From CAZTTG01 sp964615935 (lineage in GTDB: Bacteria; Planctomycetota; UBA1135; GCA-002686595), in NCBI GenBank assembly GCA_964615935.1, contig CAZTTG010000006.1, positions 44,244 to 108,243 on the forward strand: a stretch of 64,000 bases of DNA. The letters are read 5' to 3'. Made by a program: the position numbers and the translations under genes. Positions within the stretch are counted from its first letter, which is position 1. Every line of letters starts with the position of its first letter. Positions 29,496 through 39,747 of the stretch are shown here, piece after piece. Under the pieces are notes generated by a model, which saw only the letters and a program-made list of their open reading frames with translations, was not told the DNA's origin and searched no databases.

Positions 29496-29708
29496 TCAGC
29501 CGCCGCCGACCAGGGTGACCACCTCGATCGCGTCTCCGGGGGAGAGCCGCGTCCGATCGTGATCGGCGCGCCGCACGAGACGCTGGTTGACCTCCACCGC
29601 GACCTGCTCGACCTGGAGGTCCAGCAGGCCCAGTAGCTCGGCCACCGAGGTGCCCTCGGGCACCTCGCGCGCCTCGCCGTTGACAGTGATCTCGATCTCC
29701 AGGCCCAT
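29496..29708 (-). CDS. thiS: sulfur carrier protein ThiS
   Basis: ThiS is a ubiquitin-like carrier whose C-terminal glycine is converted to a thiocarboxylate for thiazole formation. The 70-residue protein shows the family beginning EITVNGEAREVPEGTSVAELL, the middle VAVEVNQRLVRR, and the required end VTLVGGG. It precedes thiG on the same strand. The upstream 269 bp (29709-29977) is G/C-rich spacer with several short palindromes and no recognisable THI box. Confidence 0.93.
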   Translation of the reverse strand: MGLEIEITVNGEAREVPEGTSVAELLGLLDLQVEQVAVEVNQRLVRRADHDRTRLSPGDAIEVVTLVGGG

Positions 29709-29977
29709 GCTCTTCCCGACCCTCGGTGGGACCGGCGGTGTCCGGGTCGGCGGGCTTCGCTGCCCCGTCCCGGACCGGTCACCTTAGTGCCGGGCGGGGG
29801 CCCCCTCAAGCCGGACGGCCGCGACCCGGCATTCCACCGGGCCCCTACCACCCGGGGATGCCCGCCACCCCGGATGGTTGCCGGAAATCCGCCGGAACTT
29901 CGGTCTCCGCGCTCCCGGCGGTCGCCGGGACGCCGGCGGCGCCGCGGGGAGACGCCTCCGGCCGCGGAGCTCGGCCC

Positions 29978-31156
29978 TCACTCCACCCGGAGCACGGCGC
30001 ACTTGAGGTAGGCGCTCTCCGGCAGGCACAGGTGCACCGGGTGATCCGGCGCGGCGCCGCGTAGCTCTTCGAGGTAGACCTCGCGCTGCGTGTCGCGGGC
30101 GGAGCGGGTGAGGATCTCGAGGAAGAGCTCCCGGCCGAGGGCGAAGGAACACGAGCAGCTCACCAGGTGCCCCCCCGGCTCGACGAGGCCCATCCCGCGC
30201 AGGTTGAGCTCGCCGTAGCCCCGCCGGGCGCCGGAGAGCTCCCGGCGGTTGCGGGCGAAGGCCGGCGGATCGAGGATCACCAGGCCGAAGGACTCGCCGG
30301 CGGCGGCCCTGTCGCGCAGGCTCTTCATCGCGTTGACCCGCTCGAAGCTCACGCGGTCCGCCACCCCGTTGCGCTCGGCGCAGCGCAGGAGGCGCTCGCC
30401 GGCCGCCGCGTTCTGGTCCAGGCACACCACCGAGCTCGCGCCCGCCAGCGCGGCCCGGATCCCGAACAGCCCGTCGTAGCTGAAGGCGTCCAGCACCCGC
30501 CTGCCCTCCGCCCGGCGCGCGGCCGCCGCCCGGTTGGCGCGCTGGTCGAGGAAGGCGCCGGTCTTGTGGCCGGCGAGCAGGTCGACCTCGTAGACGAGCT
30601 CGCCCTCGCGCACCTCCACCGCCCCCTCGACCTCGCCCCGGAGCACCTCGACCCGGCGCTCCAGGGACTCCAGCCTCCTCACCGAGAGGTCCGAGCGGTC
30701 GACGATGGTCCCCAGGGGCAGCGGCAGGGCCTCCTCGAGGAGCTCCACCAGGAAGTCGCGCATGCGGTCGGCGGACTGCGTGCCGCACTGCAGGACCGCC
30801 GCGTCGGCGTAGCGATCGATCACCAGGCCCGGCACGCCCTCGGCGTCGCCGGAGAGCAGCCGGCAGGCCCCCGCGGGCTCCAGCAGACCCAGCCGCTCGC
30901 GCCGGGCCACGGCCCGCACGATCCGCTCGAGCCAGAAGGCGCGATCGGGCTGGGCCGCGTCGCGGGAGACCACCCGTACCGCGATCTTCGAGCCCCGGCT
31001 GAAGAGCCCCCAGCCGATCCGCTTCCCCTGCGGATCCTCGATGCCGAGGAGCTCGCCCGGCTCGCCCTCCGCAGAGGCCAGATCGTCGGCGAAGATCCAG
31101 GGATGCCGGCTCAGGAACCAGCGACGCCCCTTGCCCGTCAGGACCACCTTGCCCAT
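29978..31156 (-). CDS. rlmI: class I SAM-dependent rRNA methyltransferase, RlmI family
   Basis: RlmI-type enzymes methylate a cytosine of 23S rRNA (m5C1962 in E. coli). The 392-residue protein has an N-terminal PUA domain (GRRWFLSRHPWIFADDL), the EEHEA-like central region, and the family segment LLAGHKTGAFLDQRANR. A Rossmann fold follows with LDAFSYDGLFGI, the motif LDPPAFAR and the catalytic-type SCSCS segment. The length fits the family. The methylated position is inferred from the family only. The gene is preceded after seven bases by the HEAT/TPR gene on the same strand. Confidence 0.88.
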   Translation of the reverse strand: MGKVVLTGKGRRWFLSRHPWIFADDLASAEGEPGELLGIEDPQGKRIGWGLFSRGSKIAVRVVSRDAAQPDRAFWLERIVRAVARRERLGLLEPAGACRLLSGDAEGVPGLVIDRYADAAVLQCGTQSADRMRDFLVELLEEALPLPLGTIVDRSDLSVRRLESLERRVEVLRGEVEGAVEVREGELVYEVDLLAGHKTGAFLDQRANRAAAARRAEGRRVLDAFSYDGLFGIRAALAGASSVVCLDQNAAAGERLLRCAERNGVADRVSFERVNAMKSLRDRAAAGESFGLVILDPPAFARNRRELSGARRGYGELNLRGMGLVEPGGHLVSCSCSFALGRELFLEILTRSARDTQREVYLEELRGAAPDHPVHLCLPESAYLKCAVLRVE

Positions 31157-31163
31157 GGCACCA

Positions 31164-33725
31164 TCACCGGCCTTCGGCCAGCTCCTCGAAGGGAATGGCG
31201 AGCATCCGCTCGAAACGGGGATCGCCGCGCAGGGAGGCCAGGTCCGGATCGCCGCTCGCCCACTCCTGCTTGCGCTGGAGCGAGCCCGCGCTGGGGTGGT
31301 TCGCCCTCAGGTCCAGGAGCAGGTGATCGAGCGCCAGGTCGGCCTCGCCCAGGAGGGCCCACGTGCAGCCCAGGTTGTAGTAGTTGACCGGCGAGATGGG
31401 CAGGTCGCGCAGCAGCTCGCGGGCCTCGTCCGCGCGGCCGGCGCGCGCCCGGTAGCAGGCCAGCAGCACCCGCATGAAGTCGTCCTGGCGCAGGGCAAAG
31501 GCCCGCTCGAAGTAGCCCAGGGCCGCCTCCGGATCGCCCTGTCGCACGTTGGCGTTGACCGCCAGGCCCACCAGGGCGTCCGAGCGCAGGGCGCGGGTGC
31601 GCAGGACCTCCAGCCAGCCCCGCCCGGCCTCGATCGAGTACTGCTCCCAGGCCTCCAGCCGCTCGAGGGCGCGCAGCAGGAGCTCCTCCGCGGTCCCGGG
31701 CTCCCCCGCGTCGGTCCAGCTGGAGCCCAGGGACATCTCCAGCCGCGCCACGAGGGACTCGTCGTTCACGCCGGTCCCGATACGCTCCCCGAGGCGCTCC
31801 AGGTCGACCAGCATGCGCTCGACGAGCTCGCGCGCCTCATCGATGCGGCCCTCCTCGCGCAGGACGGCGGCGACCCGGAGGCCCACCTCGCAGGGCGTGC
31901 GCAGCGCGATCAGGCCCGGCCAGTCCGCGCTCTCGCCTTCCCGTCGCTGGCGGTCCAGCTCCTGGACGGCCCGGAGGAGGAGGCGATGCTGCGGGCTGTC
32001 TCGCTCGATCCGCCGCAGGCGAGCCTCCTCCTCCAGCGCCAGCCGGAGGTGCTCGCCGTGGATCCTCTGCAGGAGCTCGAGCCGGGCGGGATCCCGAAGG
32101 GGATCGGCCAGCCGCGGCTCGGGGGCCTGCACGGGCTCGAAGCCCGGCATCTCGAAGGGCGCCACCGAGGCCATCGCGCGGTAGAGGGCGTGCTCGACCT
32201 CGAGGGCCCGCTCGCGCGGCCAGGCATCGAGGGCGCCGCTCGCGAACAGCGTCCCTCTCGGGGCGAAGCGGTGGGACAGGACCGCCTCCCAGCTCGGCTG
32301 TCCGGTGCGATCGGGGTCCCTCATCCTCGCGACATGGGCTCCGAGCAGGAGCTGATGGGCGGTCCGCAGGCAGCCGAGCGCCTCGGGATCGCCCACCGGC
32401 CGGCCCGCACCCAGCCACCTCACCGCCGTCAGGACCTCGATCAGGGCTCTCTGCTCCAGCGCGGCGGCGTGGGCCGCCGGCGAGCCGCGGAGATCGGAGC
32501 GGTCGGCCAGGATCGCGTCGGAGATTCGAGCCGCCCGCGCCAGCGGCGGATCGGCGCCCTGCCACCGACCGGCCCCCAGCTCGCCCAGGGCCTCCAGCAC
32601 CGCGCCGCGCCAGCGCCAGCGCCGGGCATCGGCCCGCGCGCCGGTCCCGATCGGGGCCCCTCCCGCGGGGCCGGCCTCGCGCGATAGCTCGCGGCCCGCC
32701 GCCGCGGGGATCCCGGGATCCAGCCCCAGCTCGAAGGCCAGCAGCGCGCGCCTCACGAGCAGGGCGCGCCGGTCGGCGCCTTCCTCCCCGAGGGCGGTGA
32801 GGATGCGATCCGCGCGCTCGGTCTCGCCCAGGAAGGCGAGTCGACCCAGGAGCCGGTCGAGGGCCCCCCCCGCGGCGGCGGCCACGCTCGGAGAGGGATG
32901 CCTCGGGCCGAGCACCAGGGGCACCCGGTCCATCGGCGACTCCCCGCCGGCGGGCACCTCGGCCAGGCGCGTCCCGTAGACGCCCAGGAGCACGGCGAGC
33001 ACGTCGTCGGGAACCGACTGCAGCCCCGAGCCCGGGCTGGCCGGCCCCCGAAAGGCATCCTGGACCCGGGCGAGGACCCGCTCCCGGGCCACGGGCAGGT
33101 TGCCCAGGGCGCGGGCGGCGTCGACCCGCTCGGGGGCGGGCAGGTCCGCGAGCAGGCGCTCGAGCTCGGGGACGACCTCGCGGTTCCCGAAGAGGCCCAG
33201 GGACTCCAGGGCCCGGAGGGCCTCGGTCCGGACCCCGCCGTCCGCGGCGGCGAGGGCGGCTCGACCCAGGGCCGCGGTCCGCCCGGCGATGCGGTCCCGC
33301 CGGAGATCCCGCCGCGAGAGGAAGGCGATCAGGTTGCGGGAGACCTCGGGGTCGGGATCGAGCACGGACTCGATCGCCGCCTCCACGCAGGTGGCGTCCC
33401 CGAATCGGCGCGCCACCAGGCTGCGCACCCGGCGGCCCGCGAGCCCGGACCCGCCCAGGCCTCGCATCGCCTCGCGTGCGGCCTGCGGTCCGAGCTCCTC
33501 GAGCCGATCCAGGAGCTCCCGGCGCCGCTCGGGCTCCGCGCGCTCCAGCTCGGCGAGCAGGTCCGCGGCCCCGTCCGGCGCCTGCGCGCGGCCGCGAGCG
33601 TGGACCGGCGAGGCGAGCAGGCAGGCCGCCAGGGCCGCCGTGATCGCGAGCGCCCATCCGGCGAGGCCCCCGAGGATCGGGGCCTCGCGCGCCGCAGCGG
33701 GATGGGCCTCGATCGCTGGCTCCAT
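31164..33725 (-). CDS. membrane-anchored HEAT/TPR repeat protein
   Basis: The 853-residue protein has a membrane span at about residues 21-43 (GWALAITAALAACLLASPV), probably a signal anchor. Residues 60-260 form HEAT-like helical pairs (LLDRLEELGPQAAREAMRGL, TEALRALESLGL). The C-terminal 250 residues are TPR-like (EAALGYFERAFALRQDDF, YYNLGCTWALLGEADLALDHL). No catalytic motif is seen. It starts at ATG 33725, within the TAA of the sigma-54-type regulator (TAATG). Its function is unknown. Confidence 0.7.
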   Translation of the reverse strand: MEPAIEAHPAAAREAPILGGLAGWALAITAALAACLLASPVHARGRAQAPDGAADLLAELERAEPERRRELLDRLEELGPQAAREAMRGLGGSGLAGRRVRSLVARRFGDATCVEAAIESVLDPDPEVSRNLIAFLSRRDLRRDRIAGRTAALGRAALAAADGGVRTEALRALESLGLFGNREVVPELERLLADLPAPERVDAARALGNLPVARERVLARVQDAFRGPASPGSGLQSVPDDVLAVLLGVYGTRLAEVPAGGESPMDRVPLVLGPRHPSPSVAAAAGGALDRLLGRLAFLGETERADRILTALGEEGADRRALLVRRALLAFELGLDPGIPAAAGRELSREAGPAGGAPIGTGARADARRWRWRGAVLEALGELGAGRWQGADPPLARAARISDAILADRSDLRGSPAAHAAALEQRALIEVLTAVRWLGAGRPVGDPEALGCLRTAHQLLLGAHVARMRDPDRTGQPSWEAVLSHRFAPRGTLFASGALDAWPRERALEVEHALYRAMASVAPFEMPGFEPVQAPEPRLADPLRDPARLELLQRIHGEHLRLALEEEARLRRIERDSPQHRLLLRAVQELDRQRREGESADWPGLIALRTPCEVGLRVAAVLREEGRIDEARELVERMLVDLERLGERIGTGVNDESLVARLEMSLGSSWTDAGEPGTAEELLLRALERLEAWEQYSIEAGRGWLEVLRTRALRSDALVGLAVNANVRQGDPEAALGYFERAFALRQDDFMRVLLACYRARAGRADEARELLRDLPISPVNYYNLGCTWALLGEADLALDHLLLDLRANHPSAGSLQRKQEWASGDPDLASLRGDPRFERMLAIPFEELAEGR

Positions 33726-34708
33726 TACCTCCCGGCGCGGGCGAGGCGGTACTCGAAGGCCCGGCGGGTCAGCCCCACCTGGCGCGCGGCGGCGCTCACG
33801 TTGCCGCGCTGCTCCCGCAGGGCCTGCTCCAGCAGGGCCCGCTCCATCTCGGCGGCGGTCAGGCCGTGGGCCAGGGCCGTGCGCGTGAGCTCTTCGGCCA
33901 CGCCGCGGACGGTCTCCTCCAGGAAATCGAGCTCCTCGGGGGCCACCGGCGGCGGCCCCGCCGAACCGGTGGGGTCGTCGGGGCTGCTCGGAATCAGCGC
34001 CAGCACCCGCTCGAGGGCGTTCTCCAGCTCGCGGACGTTCCCCGGCCAGGAGTGCCGCGCCAGCCGCTCGAGGGCCGCCGGCTCGAGCTCTCTGGGCGCC
34101 ACCCCCAGGCGAGGGGCCAGCCGGGCCCCCAGGCTTCGGACCAGCTCGGGCAGGTCGGCCAGCCGCGCCCGCAGGGGCGGCACCCGCAGGGGCACCACCG
34201 CGAGGCGGTAGTAGAGGTCCTCCCGGAAGCGGCCGGCATCGACCTCGCCCCGCAGGTCCAGGCTCGACGTGGCCAGGACCCGAACGTCGATCGGGATCGC
34301 CTCCTCGGCGCCCACGGGCTCCACGGCCCTCTCCTGGAGGACCCGCAGGAGCTTGCTCTGGAGCTCCAGGGGCAGGCAGGGGACGTCGTCCAGCACCACG
34401 GTCCCCCCCTCGGCCCGCCGGAAGCGCCCCAGGCGGGAGCGGTGAGCATCGGTGAAGGCGCCCTCCTCGTGCCCGAAGAGCTCGGCCTCGACCAGGGTCG
34501 GCGACAGGGCCGCCAGGTCGACCTCCACCAGCGGCCCCTCCGAACGGGGTCCCAGCCGGTGGATCGCTTCGGCCACCCGCCCCTTTCCGGAGCCGCTCTC
34601 CCCCTCGATCAGGACGGTCGCCTCGCTGCGGGCGAGCTGCTCCACCCGCCCGGCGAGGGCGCGGGATGCCTCACTCACACCCACAAAAAAGCCGGTTGAA
34701 CCTGCCAT
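33725..34708 (-). CDS. sigma-54-type AAA+ transcriptional activator with Fis-like HTH, no receiver domain
   Basis: The protein has a PspF-like architecture of 327 residues: an AAA+ domain directly at the N-terminus and a Fis-type helix-turn-helix at the end (GNVSAAARQVGLTRRAFEYRL). Walker A is GESGSGKG and the arginine-finger region is FREDLYYRLAVVPLRVPPLR. Two key places deviate: the sigma-54 contact loop reads GAFTDA instead of GAFTGA, and Walker B reads VVLDDV where DE is usual. It could be a weakened or specialised activator. It is divergent from nusA and coupled to the HEAT/TPR gene. Confidence 0.85.
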   Translation of the reverse strand: MAGSTGFFVGVSEASRALAGRVEQLARSEATVLIEGESGSGKGRVAEAIHRLGPRSEGPLVEVDLAALSPTLVEAELFGHEEGAFTDAHRSRLGRFRRAEGGTVVLDDVPCLPLELQSKLLRVLQERAVEPVGAEEAIPIDVRVLATSSLDLRGEVDAGRFREDLYYRLAVVPLRVPPLRARLADLPELVRSLGARLAPRLGVAPRELEPAALERLARHSWPGNVRELENALERVLALIPSSPDDPTGSAGPPPVAPEELDFLEETVRGVAEELTRTALAHGLTAAEMERALLEQALREQRGNVSAAARQVGLTRRAFEYRLARAGR

Positions 34709-34780
34709 TCTCGCGAAGTCGCCCCATGCTCGGGCCGGGTCAGCGCACCGGGATCGGCCGGGGACCGTCCCAAGGACCGG

Positions 34781-34808
34781 TTGACTTGGCCCCGATGATT
34801 AGCACAAT
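34781..34808 (+). promoter_or_regulatory. nusA: candidate sigma-70 promoter for nusA-infB-rbfA
   Basis: TTGACT at 34781-34786 and CACAAT at 34803-34808 are separated by 16 bases. They match five of six and four of six consensus positions. The predicted transcript would begin near 34815 and have a leader of about 117 nt before the nusA ATG. The patch is distinctly AT-richer than its surroundings. A second AT-rich box, TATATT at 34888-34893, lacks a matching -35. Confidence 0.45.
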
Positions 34809-34859
34809 TGGTGCGCCTTTGGACCGGGGGGGGGCCTCGCGGAGCGCGGCCTTCTCCAC

Positions 34860-34883
34860 AAGAAGTGGGCTAACCCACTTCTT
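34860..34883 (+). terminator. nusA: leader hairpin (attenuator-like) upstream of nusA
   Basis: A perfect ten-base-pair inverted repeat (aagaagtggg and cccacttctt) with a four-base loop ctaa lies 48 bases before the nusA ATG. It is followed by the T/A-rich run ctcatatattt. This is the shape of an intrinsic terminator inside the 5' leader. NusA itself stimulates hairpin-dependent pausing and termination, so autoregulation by attenuation is plausible. The T tract is interrupted, which lowers confidence. Confidence 0.5.
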
Positions 34884-34931
34884 CTCATATATTTAAGCAA
34901 TTTCCCGCCCGGCTCGCACCTCACCTCCTCC

Positions 34932-36173
<1,242 letters not shown>

Positions 36174-36239
36174 CCGTGGTCCGGCGAACACTCGTACCGA
36201 ACCGAACACCGACATCGCAAGCAGCGACTGACGTCGACC

Positions 36240-39218
36240 TTGAGCAAGAAGAAGCGCGTCTACGATCTGGCCAAGGAGTATGGCATGACCGGCCAAGAGC
36301 TGGCGGCCAAGCTCCGCAGTCTCGGCGTGGCCGAGATCAAGAGCCACATGACGGCCATGGACGAGTTCCTCCTCCTGCGGGTGGAGGGCTTGCTCGGGGC
36401 GCACGATCTCCACAGGACCACTGAGCCGGCCGCTCCGGAGACCGAGCTCAAGAGCCTGGGCCTGCGGGTTCGGAAGAAGAAGAAGAAGAAGGTCGAGCCG
36501 GCGCCCCCCCCCGAGGAGCCGGCCGCGGTCGAGACGGCCGTCGCGGTAGAGGGCGAGGCCGCCGAGGTCGAGGTGGAGATCCCCTCCCCCCCGGAGACCG
36601 AGGCTCCCCCCGAGCCCGAGCCCGAGGCCCCCGCCGAGACCGCCCCCCCGGCCGAGGTCGAGGTCCAGCCCGAGATCGAGGAGGCGCCCGTCGAGACCGT
36701 GGCCGCGGAGCCGGCGCCGATCGAGGAGGTCGCCCCCGAGCCCCCGGCGGTGCAGCCCTCGTCGACCGCGGAGGTCACCGCCGAGACCGCGCCGGTCGCG
36801 ACGGAGGAGGAGCCCCCGGCGGTCGAGGCCGAGCCCCCGGCCGAGCCGGCCGAGTCGATCCAGGAGCCCGCCGCCGAGACCGTGCCGGTCGCGGCGGAGG
36901 AGGAGCCGGCGGAGGAGAGCCCGGCGGTCGCGGTCGAGCCCGAGGTCGAGGCGACCCCCGAGCCCGAGGCCCCGCCCGAGCTCGTGGTGATCCCCGAGAC
37001 CCCCGCCGAGACCCTGGAGCCGGCGGCCCTCCTCGAGGGCCAGGAGCCGGAGCCGGCGGCGGTCGAGATCGGCGAGGGCGTGGTGTCCCCCGAGATCGTG
37101 CGGCCCAGCGCCAAGCGCCGGACGGGGAAGGTCGTGGGCTTCGTCGACTTGAGCAAGATCCAGACCACCGCCCAGCGCCGGCCCGACTCGCGGCGCCTGC
37201 GCTCGAAGGACGACGTCACCCCCGACGTGCGGCCCACCCTGGGGCACGACCGCTCCCGGGCGCTGATGCGCGGCGACCACGGCAGCCGGGGCCAGCTCAC
37301 CGCCGCCCAGCTGCGCGAGCGCGAGGCGGGTCGCTTCCTGCGCCGCGGCCGGCCCCAGCCCGGGGCGGGACGGGGACGCGGCGATCGCGGGGGACGCCGC
37401 TCCGGTTCCCCGGTCAGCGCCTCCCCCCACGCGGGCGGCAGCGTGCGCATCGAGGCGCCGATCACCATAAAGAAGCTGGCCGAATCCCTGTCCCTGAAGG
37501 CCAACCAGCTGGTGTTCAAGGCCATGACCCTGATGGGTCAGAGCGTCAACATCAACAAGACCCTGGACGAGGAGACCGCCCAGCTCCTGGCCCAGGAGTT
37601 CAGCGTCATCCTGGACGTCCACACCGAGATCGAGGCCGAGGAGGCGCTGCTCGAGGAGATCGCCCAGAAGCGCTCCCAGGTCGAGGACGAGCGCCTGACG
37701 CCCCGGCCGCCGGTGGTGGCCTTCCTGGGGCACGTCGACCACGGCAAGACCACCCTGCTCGACACCATCCGGGAATCCCACGTCATCCAGGGCGAGCACG
37801 GCGGCATCACCCAGCACATCGGCGCCTACCAGGTCCAGACCGAGAAGGGCCAGACCCTGACCATCGTCGACACCCCCGGCCACGAGGCCTTCAGCAGCAT
37901 GCGGGAGCGCGGCGCGCAGGCGGTGGACGTCACCGTCCTGGTCATCGCCGCCGACGACGGGGTGATGCCCAGCACCCTGGAGGCGATCAAGCACGCCAAC
38001 AAGGCCGAGACCCCCATCGTGGTGGCCCTGAACAAGTGCGACAAGCCGGAGGCCATGCCCGAGAAGGTCAAGACCGAGCTGGCCGGCCGCGACCTCATCC
38101 CCGAGGAGTGGGGCGGCCAGACGGCGGTCTTCGAGATCAGCGCCCTGAAGAACGAGGGCATCGGCCCCCTGCTCGACAAGGTCTGCGAGTGGGGCGAGGT
38201 GCTGGAGCTCTCCTGCCTCCCCGAGGGCCCCGCCAAGGGCATGGTGCTGGAGGCGGAGATCCAGGAGGGCAAGGGCAAGGTGGCCTACCTCCTGGTGCAG
38301 GACGGGACGCTCAGGCCCGGGGACATCATCCTGGCCGGCGAGGGCTACGGCCGGGTGCGCTCCATCCACGACGACCGCGGCCGCGCCGTCCCCGAGGCGG
38401 GCGCCTCCTCTCCGGTGGAGGTCTCGGGACTCTCCGAGCTGCCCGGCGTGGGCGACGCCTTCTACGTGGTCGAGAGCCTGGCCAAGGCCAAGGAGGTCTC
38501 CGAGGAACGCGCCCGCAAGAATCGGGCGATGTCCCTGGCCGAGCGCCGCTCGGTGACGGTGGAGACCCTGCAGATGACCCTGGGCGAGGCCGAGCGGAAG
38601 ACCATCGACATCGTGGTCAAGGCCGACCAGCAGGGCACCCTGCAGGCCATCGAGCAGCAGCTCGATCAGCTCAAGCACGAGGAGGTCGAGGTCCAGGTGC
38701 TGCACGCGGGCCTGGGCACGGTGACCGAGAGCGACGTGGACCGCGCCTCCACCGTCGAGAACCCCAAGGTCGTCGCCTTCCACGTGGGCGTCAACGACAA
38801 GGCCCGCCAGGCCGCCGAGCGCGCGGGCGCCGAGATCATCTCCTACCGGGTGATCTACGAGCTGATCGACGATCTGCGCGCCCTGATGGAGAGCTCCCTG
38901 GCTCCCGAGTACAGGGAAGAGGTCACCGCGCACATCGAGATCAAGGTCATCTTCAAGTCCTCCAAGTTCGGGACCATCGCCGGCTGCCAGGTCATAGACG
39001 GAACCGTCAAGCGCGACCACCGGATCCGGGTCACGCGCGACGACGAGGTGATCCACACCACCGCGCTCGCTGGCCTGCGCCGCGAGAAGGACGACGTGCG
39101 CGAGGTCCGGGAGGGCTTCGAGTGCGGCGTGACCCTGCGCGACTTCCAGGATTACCGGGAAGGCGACATCCTGGAGGCCTACAAGGTGATCGAGGTCAAG
39201 CGCCTGCTCAAGATCTGA
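36240..39218 (+). CDS. infB: translation initiation factor IF-2
   Basis: IF-2 is the GTPase that places initiator tRNA on the ribosome. The 992-residue protein begins at TTG 36240, the only start that keeps the standard IF-2 N-terminus SKKKRVYDLAKEYGMTGQEL. Residues 75-280 are a long Glu/Pro/Ala/Val low-complexity linker, then a basic Arg/Gly section. The G domain has GHVDHGKTT, DTPGHEAF, NKCDKPEA (NKCD in place of NKxD with C) and SALKNEGI, followed by domains II-IV. The TTG start and lack of a clear ribosome-binding site suggest limited or coupled translation. Confidence 0.95.
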   Translation: MSKKKRVYDLAKEYGMTGQELAAKLRSLGVAEIKSHMTAMDEFLLLRVEGLLGAHDLHRTTEPAAPETELKSLGLRVRKKKKKKVEPAPPPEEPAAVETAVAVEGEAAEVEVEIPSPPETEAPPEPEPEAPAETAPPAEVEVQPEIEEAPVETVAAEPAPIEEVAPEPPAVQPSSTAEVTAETAPVATEEEPPAVEAEPPAEPAESIQEPAAETVPVAAEEEPAEESPAVAVEPEVEATPEPEAPPELVVIPETPAETLEPAALLEGQEPEPAAVEIGEGVVSPEIVRPSAKRRTGKVVGFVDLSKIQTTAQRRPDSRRLRSKDDVTPDVRPTLGHDRSRALMRGDHGSRGQLTAAQLREREAGRFLRRGRPQPGAGRGRGDRGGRRSGSPVSASPHAGGSVRIEAPITIKKLAESLSLKANQLVFKAMTLMGQSVNINKTLDEETAQLLAQEFSVILDVHTEIEAEEALLEEIAQKRSQVEDERLTPRPPVVAFLGHVDHGKTTLLDTIRESHVIQGEHGGITQHIGAYQVQTEKGQTLTIVDTPGHEAFSSMRERGAQAVDVTVLVIAADDGVMPSTLEAIKHANKAETPIVVALNKCDKPEAMPEKVKTELAGRDLIPEEWGGQTAVFEISALKNEGIGPLLDKVCEWGEVLELSCLPEGPAKGMVLEAEIQEGKGKVAYLLVQDGTLRPGDIILAGEGYGRVRSIHDDRGRAVPEAGASSPVEVSGLSELPGVGDAFYVVESLAKAKEVSEERARKNRAMSLAERRSVTVETLQMTLGEAERKTIDIVVKADQQGTLQAIEQQLDQLKHEEVEVQVLHAGLGTVTESDVDRASTVENPKVVAFHVGVNDKARQAAERAGAEIISYRVIYELIDDLRALMESSLAPEYREEVTAHIEIKVIFKSSKFGTIAGCQVIDGTVKRDHRIRVTRDDEVIHTTALAGLRREKDDVREVREGFECGVTLRDFQDYREGDILEAYKVIEVKRLLKI

Positions 39219-39278
39219 CCGGGGGAGCGGGACACCGACCCGCTCCCAGGCATCCAGGACCGACGAGGGGGCCCGAGC

Positions 39279-39728
39279 ATGGCCAACGCCCGCACCATCG
39301 CCCGACTGCAAGCCCGCATCCTGCAGCGGGCGGCGCACTGCATCGAGTTCGAGCTCAACGATCCCCGGAGGGCTTTCATCACGCTGACCCGCGTGGAGCT
39401 CTCCAGCGACCTCTCCGCCGGCAAGATCTACTACTCGGTGCTGGGGACCAAGGGCGACCGCAACAAGGCCGCCCGCATGCTGGAGGACGCCGCCGGCTTC
39501 ATCCAGCGCCAGGTGGCCAGCGTCCTCAAGGTCCGCCGCGTCCCGCGCCTGCGCTGGTTCTACGACGAGTCCATCGCCTACGCCGCCGAGATGGACAAGG
39601 CGATCAGCGCCGCCCTCCACCGCGACCGCAAGATCCAGGAGGAGGGCCAGGCTCCGGCCGAGGAGGAGGAGCAGGAATGGGAGGAGGAGTACGAGTCCTC
39701 CCGGGACGAGCTGGAGGAGAGCGAGTAG
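39279..39728 (+). CDS. rbfA: ribosome-binding factor A
   Basis: RbfA assists late 30S maturation, as a cold-shock associated KH-like protein. The 149-residue sequence shows the family pattern: an N-terminal helix with ILQRAAHCIEFELNDPRRAFITLTRVELSSDL, KIYYSVLG, and VRRVPRLRWFYDES. A Glu-rich C-terminal extension (residues 123-149) is typical of this window's proteins. It follows infB by 60 bases, completing the usual nusA-infB-rbfA order, with gaggggg as likely ribosome-binding site. It is convergent with cysS. Confidence 0.9.
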   Translation: MANARTIARLQARILQRAAHCIEFELNDPRRAFITLTRVELSSDLSAGKIYYSVLGTKGDRNKAARMLEDAAGFIQRQVASVLKVRRVPRLRWFYDESIAYAAEMDKAISAALHRDRKIQEEGQAPAEEEEQEWEEEYESSRDELEESE

Positions 39729-39747
39729 CGACGCCCGGCCGCGGGAC

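Noticed and set aside
29709..29977. TPP riboswitch upstream of thiS-thiG
   Set aside because: The minus-strand leader lacks the conserved THI-box elements (CTGAGA and the ACCTGATCTGG-type core); only generic G/C palindromes are seen.
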